A DNA stretch of 64,000 bases from Marinobacter vulgaris (GCF_003344045.1 NZ_QFWX01000003.1:586375-650374); one strand, 5' to 3'; shown: positions 40,901 to 49,417, counted from the first letter of the stretch. The notes: generated by a model not told the origin, from the sequence alone. A program made the numbers and translations.

Positions 40901-41903
40901 GCGGCAGCACTTCGGTATGGCGCAGCTCGGCGTGACGCAGGACCTTGCTCAGGCTGCGGATTTCGCGCTCCCCGGGCAGGAACACCAGGACATCCCCCGG
41001 CGGCTGTTTTTCTGAGCGCTCGTGCTGCTCGATTTCCTCCATGGCCCTGAGCACACCGTCGGTCCAGCCCTGATCCCGGTCATCTTCATCGCCGGTCAAC
41101 GGGCGATAGCGGATATCCACGGGGAAGGTGCGGCCACTGACCTCAATCACCGGCGCATCGTTGAAGAACTGGCTGAAGCGCTCCACCTCAATGGTGGCAG
41201 AGGTAATGATCACCTTCAGATCCGGGCGCTTGGGCAGCAGCTGTCTAAGGTAGCCCATCAGAAAATCGATATTGAGGCTGCGTTCGTGAGCCTCATCGAT
41301 AATCAGGGTGTCGTAGCGGTCCAGGAAGCGGTCATGCTGGACTTCCGACAGCAGGATGCCATCGGTCATCACTTTTAGCCGGGACTGTTCAGACGTCGTG
41401 TCGGTAAAGCGGACCTGATAGCCCACCTGGCCACCGGTCTGCTCGCCCAATTCCTCGGCAATACGACCGGCCACGGTGCGGGCGGCAATTCGCCGCGGCT
41501 GGGTGTGACCGATAAGGCCGCGGATGCCGCGGCCGCTGTTCATACAGATCTTGGGAATCTGGGTGGTTTTGCCGGAACCGGTCTCGCCGGCAATGATCAC
41601 CACCTGGTTCTGTTCGATCGCCTCACGGATATCGTCGACCCGGTCCGACACCGGAAGCGATGAAGGAAACGTGGCGGGCTTGTGCAACGCCTGACGTTCC
41701 CTGACCCGGGCCAGGCCCCGGTCGAGCCACTGCGCAATCTTTTCGAGGTCTTTCTGGCCGGGACGGCCTTTCTTGCGGGCAATCAACTTGTGAATACGCG
41801 CGGCTTCCAGCTGGTTACAGGCATCCAGCTGTTCCAGGACGGCCTTCACGGCCGCCCTGCTGTCTGGCGTATTGCTGGGCTGTTGTGGTGAAACTTGCGT
41901 CAT
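37977..41903 (-). CDS. hrpA: ATP-dependent RNA helicase HrpA
   Basis: HrpA is a DEAH-box RNA helicase; in E. coli it helps rescue stalled ribosomes. Motifs: I is AGETGSGKTTQIP, II is DEAHERSLN, III is ITSATIEVERFSQFF, V/VI are STNVAETSLTVPG and QRAGRCGR. The helicase core is followed by a long C-terminal half with DUF3418-like segments. At 1308 residues it is normal. It begins eight bases after fadD on the same strand, with AAAGGA before the start. The region it covers is rich in long antisense reading frames, which I treat as shadows. Confidence 0.96.
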   Translation of the reverse strand: MTQVSPQQPSNTPDSRAAVKAVLEQLDACNQLEAARIHKLIARKKGRPGQKDLEKIAQWLDRGLARVRERQALHKPATFPSSLPVSDRVDDIREAIEQNQVVIIAGETGSGKTTQIPKICMNSGRGIRGLIGHTQPRRIAARTVAGRIAEELGEQTGGQVGYQVRFTDTTSEQSRLKVMTDGILLSEVQHDRFLDRYDTLIIDEAHERSLNIDFLMGYLRQLLPKRPDLKVIITSATIEVERFSQFFNDAPVIEVSGRTFPVDIRYRPLTGDEDDRDQGWTDGVLRAMEEIEQHERSEKQPPGDVLVFLPGEREIRSLSKVLRHAELRHTEVLPLYSRLSNQEQNRIFQSHRGRRIVLSTNVAETSLTVPGIRYVIDTGVARISRYSVRSKIQRLPIEPVSQASANQRAGRCGRVAPGICFRLYDETDFINRPEYTDPEILRTNLASVILQMTTSGLGDIRHFPFLEPPDRRLINDGYKLLEELGAVDDKRQLTGLGRTMARLPLDPRLARMLVTSSEQGSLAETLVIIAGLSVQDPRERPQDKQQAADQAHAPFNDKESDFLTLLNIWNFYEEQRQALSQNQLKKLCQKSFLSWMRMREWRDIHRQLTLICREQKLKLNKEAANYESLHKAILAGLLGQVAVKLEKKEYLATRNRKVMIFPGSKVSKTGPKWIVAAEIVETSRVFARVVAKIEPEWIEPLAGHVVKHHYFEPHWEQKRAQVMGYEKVTLYGLDIIPRRRIPYSKVDPAECRNLFIRHALVEGDYQSKAPFIARNRELLDTVENLERKTRRRDLLVEDEVLVDFYDQRLPADIVSGRHFERWWKQLSADELRNMELTESDILQRPVDEQAGSLYPDYLEWEGVRYPLSYEFEPTSERDGVTLQAPVMALKQLPTRRLEWLVPGLLREKCIALVKGLPKSLRRNFVPVPDFVEAALENLQPSNEPLALQLGEQLRRMTGVRIDPQAWPQEDLPKHLRMNLRVVDDAGKPIAEGRETERLQNELEGRAQAALSSATRKQTGNEPAATSRDWDFGELPRSVRTEKGGMEVTVYPALEDQGDSVRQTRFLDPLTADDATRKAVARLVLIRLGNTLDDIERKLRYFKASALMFAPVGKARVLLDDLLLATAMQHFVTGEVPRDSQSFERVFEARRADFIPALEEADERLHQAMTGYHGVAKQLKGKISLPLANSMADLKFQLQNLVYPGFLVSTPPEWLAHFGRYFEAASIRYEKMPRELGREREFLHTMEPLWSRYASKGDEQQRQGVRDPELILYRWMLEEFRVSFFAQQLGTAVPVSVKRLERQWEKTRV

Positions 41904-41911
41904 CAGATCCT

Positions 41912-43588
41912 TTACTTGTTGCCGGCCTCGTCCCGAAGCTCACGGCGCAGGATTTTGCCAACGTTGGTTTTCGGCAGTTCATCGCGGAATTCGAAAGACC
42001 TGGGCACTTTATACGCTGTCAGGCGCTCACGACAGAACTCTTTCAGTTCGTTTTCAGTGACACCTTCGGCAGTGGGCACCAGATACACCTTCACGGCCTC
42101 GCCGCTGCGGGGATCATCAACACCGACCGCCGCGCATTCAACAACCTTGGGATGACTGCTCACCACGTCTTCGATTTCGTTCGGGAACACGTTAAAGCCG
42201 GACACAATGATCATGTCCTTCTTGCGGTCCACGATCCGAATGTATCCATCTTCCTGAATAAGGGCGATGTCGCCAGTTTGCAAGAAGCCATCGTCGGTAA
42301 AGGACTTCTGTGTATCTTCCGGGCGCTGCCAGTAGCCACGCATCACCTGCGGCCCTTTCACGCACAGCTCGCCCGGCTCACCAATCGGGGTCTCATGACC
42401 GTTATCGTCGATGGTTTTGAGTTCGGTGCCCGGAATTGGCAGGCCAATGGTGCCAAGCTGGATGGCACTGTTGGGGTTGAAGGTGACAACCGGCGATGTC
42501 TCGGTCATGCCATAGCCCTCGGCGATTTCACAGCCGGTAACGCGCTGCCACATCTTGGCGGTGTCGCTGGTCAGTGCCATGCCGCCGGAAGACGTCAGCT
42601 TGAGACCACTGAAATCGAGGTCCTGGAACTCTTCGTTGTTACACAGCGCCACAAACAGGGTGTTCAGGCCCAGGAAGGCGGTGAATTTGTGATTCTTGAG
42701 CTCTTTGACGAAGCCCGGAATATCCCTGGGATTCGGGATAAGCACGTTATGGGCGCCCGCTTCCAGCATGATGCCGCAGTTCAGGGTAAACGAGTAGATG
42801 TGGTAAAGCGGCAGCGGCGCGATAACCACTTCCTTCCCCTCCTCCACGGTGTCTTCCATCATCGGGCGAACCTGCAGCAGGTTGGCCACCAGGTTGCCGT
42901 GGGTCAGCATCGCGCCCTTGGCAACGCCGGTGGTGCCACCGGTGTACTGCAGCACGGCAATGTCGTCCTTCTTGCATTCGACCGGGGAGAACTTTTCCTT
43001 GCTGCCCGCACTGAGCACCGCCGGTAACTTATGGGCCTGTGGCAGGTTGTAGGCCGGCACCATTTTTTTCAGGTGTTTTACCGCCGCGTTCATCACCGTG
43101 CGCTTGAGCGGTGAGTGCATGTCGGCTATTTCGGTCACAATGACATGCTCAATGCCGGTGTGGGGAAGCACTTTCTCGACATTGTTGGCCATGTTCGCCA
43201 ACACGACAATGGCCTTGGCCCCGGAATCGTTGAACTGGTGCTCCATCTCCCGGGTGGTATACAGCGGGTTGGTGTTCACCACGATCAGACCGGCGCGCAT
43301 GGCACCAAAGACAACAACGGGGTACTGGGAAACGTTGGGCATCTGAACCGCAATCCGGTCACCCGGTTTGAGGTCGGTCTTGTTTTGCAGCCAGGCTGCG
43401 AAGTTGCGGCTCTGGGTGTCAAGGTCACGATAGCTGAGCGTAGCGCCAACAGCGCTGAAAGCAGGCCGGTCGGCGTATTTCTGTACCGCCTGATCAAATA
43501 CATCCACCATGCTGGTGTACTTGTTCAGGTCTACGTCGCGAGACACACCGGCGGGGTATTTGTCCTGATAGAACTGCTCAAAATCCAT
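41912..43588 (-). CDS. fadD: Long-chain fatty-acid--CoA ligase
   Basis: FadD activates fatty acids to acyl-CoA via acyl-adenylates at the inner membrane, the entry to beta-oxidation. The AMP-binding motif is YTGGTTGVAKGAMLTHGN, the second core motif is EGYGMTETSPV, and the hinge/ligase segment is GFLQTGDIALIQEDGYI, then RIVDRKKDMIIVSG. It is 558 residues with the ATG at 43588, placed six bases after AGGAG. Only one copy is here, whereas pseudomonads often have two in tandem. It is followed eight bases later by hrpA, and diverges from a MaoC hydratase gene. Confidence 0.95.
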   Translation of the reverse strand: MDFEQFYQDKYPAGVSRDVDLNKYTSMVDVFDQAVQKYADRPAFSAVGATLSYRDLDTQSRNFAAWLQNKTDLKPGDRIAVQMPNVSQYPVVVFGAMRAGLIVVNTNPLYTTREMEHQFNDSGAKAIVVLANMANNVEKVLPHTGIEHVIVTEIADMHSPLKRTVMNAAVKHLKKMVPAYNLPQAHKLPAVLSAGSKEKFSPVECKKDDIAVLQYTGGTTGVAKGAMLTHGNLVANLLQVRPMMEDTVEEGKEVVIAPLPLYHIYSFTLNCGIMLEAGAHNVLIPNPRDIPGFVKELKNHKFTAFLGLNTLFVALCNNEEFQDLDFSGLKLTSSGGMALTSDTAKMWQRVTGCEIAEGYGMTETSPVVTFNPNSAIQLGTIGLPIPGTELKTIDDNGHETPIGEPGELCVKGPQVMRGYWQRPEDTQKSFTDDGFLQTGDIALIQEDGYIRIVDRKKDMIIVSGFNVFPNEIEDVVSSHPKVVECAAVGVDDPRSGEAVKVYLVPTAEGVTENELKEFCRERLTAYKVPRSFEFRDELPKTNVGKILRRELRDEAGNK

Positions 43589-43807
43589 CACCATCTCCTG
43601 TTGGGCATTTATGCTTGTTTTGTGCTTGCAGAATGTACCGACACCGAGTTGATCAAAAAATCAACCAGACAAAAGTATCAGCCGTAAAAAGTGGGGAGAG
43701 AATAGCAGTTTTGCGAACGATGAGGTAGCTTTCGAGGCAGATCTGTAGCGTCTTCGACCTGCCAGCCTGTCTGGCATTACACCCATCAGGATTCCCAGCG
43801 GGGCCCC

Positions 43808-44293
43808 ATGAGCGACACGTTTGATACCCTTGAAAACATCACCTACGACGAACTCCAGGAAGGCGACTCCGCGACCTATATAAAGACACTGACGGAGGAC
43901 GAACTGGTCCTGTTTGCCGCAGTCTCCGGGGACGTTAATCCGGTGCACCTGGATTCCGCCTTTGCCGCGGACTCTTCGTACAAGGTGCGTATTGCCCACG
44001 GCATGTGGAGCGGCTCGCTGATTTCCGCGGCGCTGGCCACTGTAATGCCGGGCCCGGGAACCGTCTATCTTGAACAGAGCCTGACGTTCAGGCGGCCCGT
44101 GAGACTGGACGACACCCTCACCGTCAACCTGAAGGTGCTGACCAAAGGGCGGAGGAACCGGGTCACCCTGTCCTGCGATGTCCGTAACCAGAATGATGAA
44201 CAGGTGGTTTCCGGCGAAGCAAAAGTGATTGCCCCCACCCAGAAAATCTCTCTCAGCAAACCCCAGCTGCCTAAAATCACCATCGAACGCTAA
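43808..44293 (+). CDS. MaoC-family (R)-specific enoyl-CoA hydratase-like protein
   Basis: The 161-residue protein has the hot-dog fold with the MaoC signature SGDVNPVHLDSAFAA, whose Asp and His form the hydratase dyad, and the adjacent RIAHGMWSGSL loop. In bacteria such enzymes hydrate trans-2-enoyl-CoA to (R)-3-hydroxyacyl-CoA. Together with fadD (divergent) and the KAS III gene it forms a fatty-acid neighbourhood. The start ATG is the first in the frame after the divergent region. A structured region and a strong terminator follow. Confidence 0.92.
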   Translation: MSDTFDTLENITYDELQEGDSATYIKTLTEDELVLFAAVSGDVNPVHLDSAFAADSSYKVRIAHGMWSGSLISAALATVMPGPGTVYLEQSLTFRRPVRLDDTLTVNLKVLTKGRRNRVTLSCDVRNQNDEQVVSGEAKVIAPTQKISLSKPQLPKITIER

Positions 44294-44500
44294 GCGTGTG
44301 GTAAATCATGCGGCAGTGCCACGGTGCGGTGTCGGTTTTCTTGACAGTTGCCCCTCTTGGCGCACCCCCGCATCGGGGTTCTGCCAAGCCCAACCGTGCC
44401 AAGCCACTGATTATAAAACCTGATTTATAAGTGGCCCTGGACTTGCAGATACTGGCAGGCGGAGTGCCGGAATCGTCACCCCGTTTGAGATGCCGAGCTT
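44294..44500 (+). other. Structured intergenic stretch, candidate small-RNA locus
   Basis: No gene is seen. It contains a TTGACA hexamer at 44341, a hairpin at 44356-44388 (CTTGGC...ACCCC against GGGGT...GCCAAG) and a dyad at 44404-44434 (CCACT, TATAAA against TTTATA, AGTGG, with a GAT bulge in one arm). It ends at an intrinsic terminator at 44501-44533. Either this is a long 3' region of the MaoC transcript or a separate noncoding RNA. No family was recognised. Confidence 0.35.
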
Positions 44501-44533
44501 GGCCGATGCCCTCAACCGCATCGGCCTTTTTTT
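44501..44533 (+). terminator. Strong intrinsic terminator on the plus strand
   Basis: Perfect nine-base stem GGCCGATGC (44501-44509) / GCATCGGCC (44518-44526), eight-base loop, then seven Ts (44527-44533). It serves the plus strand and ends within two bases of the convergent CoxE-like gene. It lies 208 bases beyond the MaoC stop, further than usual for that gene alone. Confidence 0.88.
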
Positions 44534-45710
44534 ATTTGCTCAGCTGCTTCATGGCCGATTCCAGGCCTTCAATGGTCAACGGGTACATGTGGTCATTGAC
44601 CAGTTGCCGCGTCATCCCCAGGGAACCGCCCTGCCCCCAGTAGTGCTCCGGCAGCGGGTTGATCCAGACCACCTTGCGGAAATGCTCGGTGATGCGCTGG
44701 AACCAGGTCGCCCCAGCTTCTTCATTCCAATGCTCGATGGACCCGCCAGGATGGGAGATCTCATAGGGCGCCATGGTGGCATCCCCTACAAAGATCACTT
44801 TGTAGTCCGGGGTGTACTTGTGAAGAATGTCCCAGGTGCTTATCGTCTCGTTCATCCGGCGAATGTTGTTCTGCCAGACGCTCTCATAGACAAAGTTGTG
44901 GAAGTAGAAGTACTCCATGTGCTTGAACTCAAGCCGCGCCGCCGAGAACAGCTCCTCACATACCCGCACGTGGGGATCCATGGAACCGCCCACATCGAAG
45001 AAGATCAGCACCTTGACCGCATTGTGACGCTCCGGAACCATTTTCAGGTCCAGGTACCCGGCATTGCGGGCGGTGGAGCGAATGGTGTCGTCCATGTCGA
45101 GCTGGTCCGCGGCCCCCTGGCGGGCAAATTTCCGCAGCCGGCGCATCGCCACCTTGATGTTGCGGATACCCAGGGTAACGCTGTCGTCCAGGTCCCGGAA
45201 CTCGCGTTTTTCCCAGACTTTTACGGCCCGGCCGTGACGGCCCTTTTTCTGCCCGATGCGGAAACCTTCCGGGTTGTAGCCGTTGGCGCCAAAGGGAGAC
45301 GTACCACCGGTACCGATCCACTTGTTGCCGCCCTCGTGTCGTTCCTTCTGCTCTTCCATGCGTTTCTTGAAGGTTTCGATCAGCTCTTCCAGACCGCCCA
45401 GGGAATCAATCTTGGCCTTGTCCTCTTCGGACAGCTGTTTTTCGAATTCCGCGCGCAGCCAGTCGTCGGGGATCAGCGCCTCCATCAGATCATCGAGATT
45501 TTCAATGCCCTCGAAATAGGCCTGGAACGCCCGGTCAAACTTGTCGAAATGGCGCTCGTCCTTGACCAGGCATACCCGCGCCAGATAGTAGAACTCCTCC
45601 ATATCCGCAAACGCCAGACGGTTCTGCAGCGCCTCCAGCAGATCGAGGAATTCACGCAGGCTGGCGGGTACCTTTGCGCGCCGGACTTCGAGAAAAAAAT
45701 CAATCAACAT
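44532..45710 (-). CDS. CoxE-like VWA-domain protein paired with a MoxR ATPase
   Basis: This 392-residue cytoplasmic protein has an N-terminal helical part (MLIDFFLEVRRAKVPASLRE), a charged Lys/Glu-rich linker, and a VWA domain from about residue 225. The metal-site motif reads DVGGSMDPH (near residue 234) instead of the usual D-x-S-x-S, with a glycine at the first Ser position. It resembles the CoxE/YehP/PF05762 group, which acts with MoxR ATPases in enzyme maturation. The ATG at 45710, 23 bases after the MoxR stop, is used. Function in this organism is unknown. Confidence in family is good, in role low. Confidence 0.88.
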   Translation of the reverse strand: MLIDFFLEVRRAKVPASLREFLDLLEALQNRLAFADMEEFYYLARVCLVKDERHFDKFDRAFQAYFEGIENLDDLMEALIPDDWLRAEFEKQLSEEDKAKIDSLGGLEELIETFKKRMEEQKERHEGGNKWIGTGGTSPFGANGYNPEGFRIGQKKGRHGRAVKVWEKREFRDLDDSVTLGIRNIKVAMRRLRKFARQGAADQLDMDDTIRSTARNAGYLDLKMVPERHNAVKVLIFFDVGGSMDPHVRVCEELFSAARLEFKHMEYFYFHNFVYESVWQNNIRRMNETISTWDILHKYTPDYKVIFVGDATMAPYEISHPGGSIEHWNEEAGATWFQRITEHFRKVVWINPLPEHYWGQGGSLGMTRQLVNDHMYPLTIEGLESAMKQLSK

Positions 45711-45732
45711 ACAGTGTTGCTCTTGCCGGATT

Positions 45733-46575
45733 TCAGCTGCGACGACGGGCCATGAAGGCCAGCTTCTGCAACAGGTGGACATCCTGTTCGTTCTTCACCA
45801 GCGCGCCATACAACGGCGGCAAGGCGGAACTGGCGTCCTTCTCCTGCAACATTTTGGCAGACAACTCATCGGCCATCAGCAATTTCAGCCAATCGATCAG
45901 CTCAGAGGTAGACGGCTTTTTCTTCAGCCCCGGAACCTTGCGCACGTCGAAGAAAACTTCCAGCGCATCCCGCACCACCTGTTGCTGAAGCCCCGGGAAG
46001 TGCACGTCCACAATGCTCTGCATGGTGCCGTGGTCCGGGAAGCTGATGTAGTGGAAGAAGCAGCGGCGCAGGAAGGCGTCCGGGAGTTCCTTCTCGTTAT
46101 TACTGGTGATCACGATGATGGGGCGGTGCCTGGCACGCACGAACTGCTGCGTCTCATAGACATAGAATTCCATGCGATCGAGTTCCAGCAACAGGTCATT
46201 GGGGAATTCGATATCCGCCTTGTCGATCTCGTCGATCAGCAGTACCACCTGGTCCTCAGACTCGAAGGCTTCCCACAGCTTGCCCTTGACGATGTAATTG
46301 CTGATGTCCTTGACCTTTTCATCACCCAGCTGGGAATCCCGCAGGCGGGACACCGCATCGTACTCGTACAGGCCCTGCTGGGCCTTGGTGGTGGACTTGA
46401 TGTGCCAGGGGATCAGGCGCAGGCCCAGGGCCTCAGCCATCTCTTCCGCCAGCAGGGTTTTACCGGTGCCGGGCTCACCCTTGATCAGTAACGGCCGTTG
46501 CAGCGTGATGGCCGCGTTCACAGCCATTTGCAGGTCGTCAGTGGCTACGTATTTCTCGGTACCGGTGAACTTCAT
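45733..46575 (-). CDS. MoxR-family AAA ATPase
   Basis: MoxR ATPases act as chaperones, often with a VWA protein, to load metals or assemble complexes. Walker A is GEPGTGKT (residues 33-40), Walker B is VVLLIDEIDKAD, and sensor-1 appears in IVITSNNEKELPDAFLRRC. It has 280 residues, near the usual size. It precedes the CoxE-like VWA gene by 23 bases, so the pair forms the standard MoxR-CoxE unit. A second MoxR next to DUF58-TgpA at 23-26 kb is absent. Confidence 0.92.
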   Translation of the reverse strand: MKFTGTEKYVATDDLQMAVNAAITLQRPLLIKGEPGTGKTLLAEEMAEALGLRLIPWHIKSTTKAQQGLYEYDAVSRLRDSQLGDEKVKDISNYIVKGKLWEAFESEDQVVLLIDEIDKADIEFPNDLLLELDRMEFYVYETQQFVRARHRPIIVITSNNEKELPDAFLRRCFFHYISFPDHGTMQSIVDVHFPGLQQQVVRDALEVFFDVRKVPGLKKKPSTSELIDWLKLLMADELSAKMLQEKDASSALPPLYGALVKNEQDVHLLQKLAFMARRRS

Positions 46576-46680
46576 GCTGTGAGTATCCTGTTCGGTTAAC
46601 GGTTAAACGGTTGTTTGAAAATAATCGTGAAGTATAGAGAACCGGGGCGCCCTTGATAAGAGTCCGTTACCGGGAGCCCG

Positions 46681-48627
46681 TTACTTTTTCCGGTCCCCCG
46701 GCTCGTCTTCCTCGTCAAGCAGCCCTTTTTCATCGTCGGTATCCGGCAGATCGTCAAATTCGGACAGGTCGAAATCCTCAAGACCGAATTCGTCGTCATC
46801 ATCTTCCGGAAGGGCATCATCGCTCTCCGGCTCGGGCTCTTCCACCGTGACATCTGCAATCGGGATATCGTCCTCTGCCACTTCCTCTTCTGGCTCGGCC
46901 TCAGGTTCCGGTTCTTTGTCGGTCTCGGGTTCCGGTTCGGCCACGGGAATGTCCTCCTCAGCCTCCGGCTCACCCACTCCCTGCTCTTCAGGCACGACCA
47001 GTGGCGGCTCTTCATCCATTGGCGCCTCTTCATCGGCGCCGGACTTTTTCCGACGCGCGATCAGGAACACGGCGCCGGCAATCACCAGCACCCCGAGTCC
47101 GCCGGCCGTTGCCATTATCCAAAGCGGCAGTCCGCCAGATTCCTCTTTGTCAGTGACGGGGTCGCCGGCAGGCTCTTCAACCTGGCTGATATCAATCGGG
47201 CCGCTGTCGGCATCTACTTGCTCTGGCACAGCGGGTTCTGAATCCGGCTCTGGATCAGGTTCTGTTTTTGGCTCTGGTTCGGGTTCTGGCGCAGCTTCCG
47301 GTTCAGGCTCAACAGGCGCGGCCGCACCAGTGGATCCCTCACCCTCGGGCACCACAAAACGGGTCACGGCATTTAAGCTTCGTGAAAACGTCTGGCCATC
47401 GGCGACGATATCAAGCTCGTATTCGCCCTCATCCGGCAACCGGGCTATATCATCGGTATACACGCCGTCCTCAGGCGGCGTATCGCCGGATAGCGTCTTG
47501 GTGCCGCTGCGGCCATCGTCCGAGGTCAGCGTAAGCCTGACATCAATGACGCCGAGAAAATCCGCGTTGTCGATTTTTTCCTCGCCCTCGAAAAACGCCA
47601 CGCGGATGGCCACCGGCTCATCCGCAGTAAAGGTTGGCGGTACCGGGCTGACGACCATTCGCAGGTCACTGACAACCGTCACCCGGCTGCCCTCACCCAG
47701 CTCACCGTTGATCTGCCATTTCCCGGCCGCCGGGTCGGTAACGGTGATCAGGTCATACTCGGTCTCCCGCGCCCAGCGCATATTTCCGGGCGTGGACCCG
47801 GCCGTGGCTTCCTCTCCGTCGGGGCTGACCAGACCGAGCTCCCGCGTGGCCGCAGGCTCCTCATCGGCGCGAAAAATCAGTGCGGTGAATTCCTCAACGC
47901 CGTCGTCCACCGTGAAGCCGTCGCCTTCGATGGGAATCTGCTGCTGGGGAACGGCGGTGTTCAGTGCCCTCAGGAATGCGCGGGTCAGAGCCTCCGCTGA
48001 GGATGCCAAGGAATAACTGCCGCCGGTTTCTGCTGCGAGCGTCTCCAGCAGCGCCAGGTCCGCTTCCTCGGACAGCGCAACGGTATGGATGGTGGCGCCA
48101 CGAGTGCGAAGCTGTTCCAGCAGGGGGCCGAGAATCTCTTCCCGCTCCGCCTCATTGGCACTGGTGCTATCGGATATATCCACCTTGCCGTCGGTCAGCA
48201 GGATAAAGTCGGTATTGCTCAGGTCCTCGCTGCCGGCCAGGTAGCGGTCACTGGCCACCCGCAGGGCCTCACCGAGATTGGTACGCAAGGCCACGGAGTT
48301 GATCTGCGCGGATCGCTCGACGGCCTGATCCCGCCAGCCATCGGTCACCTCGGCATGGGGAACCAGCATGTTCACATACTGCCCGAAGGTCCACACCCCG
48401 GCACTGGCCCCCTCAGGCAGCATCCGCGCCAGCAGCCGCACCGCGGGCTGGCGCAGATTGTCAGGGTCATTGGCCTTCATGGAGCCGGAAATGTCCACGA
48501 TAATGCGGATATCAGCCGTGTCCGGCAGCTCCAGAACGGGCGTGTTCTGTGGAGATGCCTGTTGGGCATTCACGGCGAGAGGCAGACTGAAAACAACAAC
48601 AAACAGACAGTTCAGGAGCCTTTGCAT
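46681..48627 (-). CDS. Membrane-anchored VWA-domain protein with acidic cytoplasmic tail
   Basis: The 648-residue product has a signal peptide (LLNCLFVVVFSLPLAVNAQQ), a VWA domain with an intact metal site (DISGSM, Asp45, Ser47, Ser49), then beta-rich extracytoplasmic segments, a membrane helix near 502-524 and a very acidic Glu/Asp/Pro-rich tail. The orientation places the VWA domain in the periplasm. The start ATG overlaps the stop of the upstream gene (TGATG), suggesting coupling. Downstream is a MoxR-CoxE pair, 105 bases away. I do not recognise a specific function; the layout suggests a binding or adhesion role. Confidence 0.85.
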   Translation of the reverse strand: MQRLLNCLFVVVFSLPLAVNAQQASPQNTPVLELPDTADIRIIVDISGSMKANDPDNLRQPAVRLLARMLPEGASAGVWTFGQYVNMLVPHAEVTDGWRDQAVERSAQINSVALRTNLGEALRVASDRYLAGSEDLSNTDFILLTDGKVDISDSTSANEAEREEILGPLLEQLRTRGATIHTVALSEEADLALLETLAAETGGSYSLASSAEALTRAFLRALNTAVPQQQIPIEGDGFTVDDGVEEFTALIFRADEEPAATRELGLVSPDGEEATAGSTPGNMRWARETEYDLITVTDPAAGKWQINGELGEGSRVTVVSDLRMVVSPVPPTFTADEPVAIRVAFFEGEEKIDNADFLGVIDVRLTLTSDDGRSGTKTLSGDTPPEDGVYTDDIARLPDEGEYELDIVADGQTFSRSLNAVTRFVVPEGEGSTGAAAPVEPEPEAAPEPEPEPKTEPDPEPDSEPAVPEQVDADSGPIDISQVEEPAGDPVTDKEESGGLPLWIMATAGGLGVLVIAGAVFLIARRKKSGADEEAPMDEEPPLVVPEEQGVGEPEAEEDIPVAEPEPETDKEPEPEAEPEEEVAEDDIPIADVTVEEPEPESDDALPEDDDDEFGLEDFDLSEFDDLPDTDDEKGLLDEEDEPGDRKK

Positions 48628-48971
48628 CAGCGCTTGACCAGCCGGTATCTGACCAGGTCGAGCATCCACACCAGCAGCATGACCGCGGAGGCGATGCCGA
48701 AGTTCAGAAAGGCCCGGCCGGCCTCGTTGGCGTCACCCAGAATGGTTTCATAGCCGCCATGCAACCACGCCGGCATGTACCAGTTGGCCACTTCGGCAGA
48801 TTCCACCGGTGTCAGAAAGATCACCACCAGGGCTGCCTGGAGCAGTGTGCGGATGGCGTAAACCGGAATGATGCGGAACAGTCGCCCCATCATGTAGAAG
48901 AAAATCACAAAGGCAACTGCGTAGAGAGCCCAGAAAATTCCGTAAGCGAGGTTGGTTTCTGCGTCTATCAT
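48627..48971 (-). CDS. Small three-helix membrane protein, unknown
   Basis: The 114-residue product has three predicted membrane helices (about residues 11-32, 39-56 and 89-107) and a short loop with Trp/Tyr between. It shows no recognisable family motif. Its start shares a base with the YcgN stop (TAATG) and its own stop overlaps the VWA start (TGATG), so it is co-translated with both. This implies a link with the VWA protein, perhaps as its membrane partner. That is inference from gene order. Confidence 0.75.
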   Translation of the reverse strand: MIDAETNLAYGIFWALYAVAFVIFFYMMGRLFRIIPVYAIRTLLQAALVVIFLTPVESAEVANWYMPAWLHGGYETILGDANEAGRAFLNFGIASAVMLLVWMLDLVRYRLVKR

Positions 48972-49417
48972 TAAATGATCCAGTGAATAATGTGTTCTTC
49001 CCAGTCCTGCTCTGCAACGTCGGCTTCCGACATCACCCGGTGACGAACCGACACGCCGGCCTCATGCACGGTTTGCGGGTCGCCCGAGCGCAACGGGTGC
49101 CAGTCCGCCAGGGGGCGGCGCTCGGCCAGTGTACGATACGCACAGGTAAATGGCAGCCAGTGGTAATCGCCAAGAGTCTCCGGTGTCAGCACCGTGCAAG
49201 CCGGCACTTTCTGCAGGCGCTCGCTGTAGACCGTACACTGGCAGCTGTTCTGGTCCATGTAGCGACACACCAGATCGGTGTAGTAAACCTCACCGGTGTC
49301 TTCGTCTTCCAGTTTGGCCAGGCAGCATTTACCGCAGCCATCACAGAGGGATTCCCATTCCGCGGGCGTCATCTCGTCCAGGCGCTTGCGCTGCCAGAAG
49401 GGAATCTCTGCAATCAT
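48971..49417 (-). CDS. YcgN-family cysteine-cluster protein (UPF0260)
   Basis: The 148-residue cytoplasmic protein has eight conserved-looking cysteines: C-x2-C-x2-C-C in CDGCGKCC, then CRYM, the C-x-C of CQC, and one more in KVPACTVL. This pattern suggests zinc or an iron-sulfur cluster. The N terminus (AEIPFWQRKRLDEMTPAEWES) fits YcgN. It overlaps ycgL by four bases (ATGA). YcgL, YcgN and rnd together are also found in pseudomonads. Function unknown. Confidence 0.92.
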   Translation of the reverse strand: MIAEIPFWQRKRLDEMTPAEWESLCDGCGKCCLAKLEDEDTGEVYYTDLVCRYMDQNSCQCTVYSERLQKVPACTVLTPETLGDYHWLPFTCAYRTLAERRPLADWHPLRSGDPQTVHEAGVSVRHRVMSEADVAEQDWEEHIIHWII

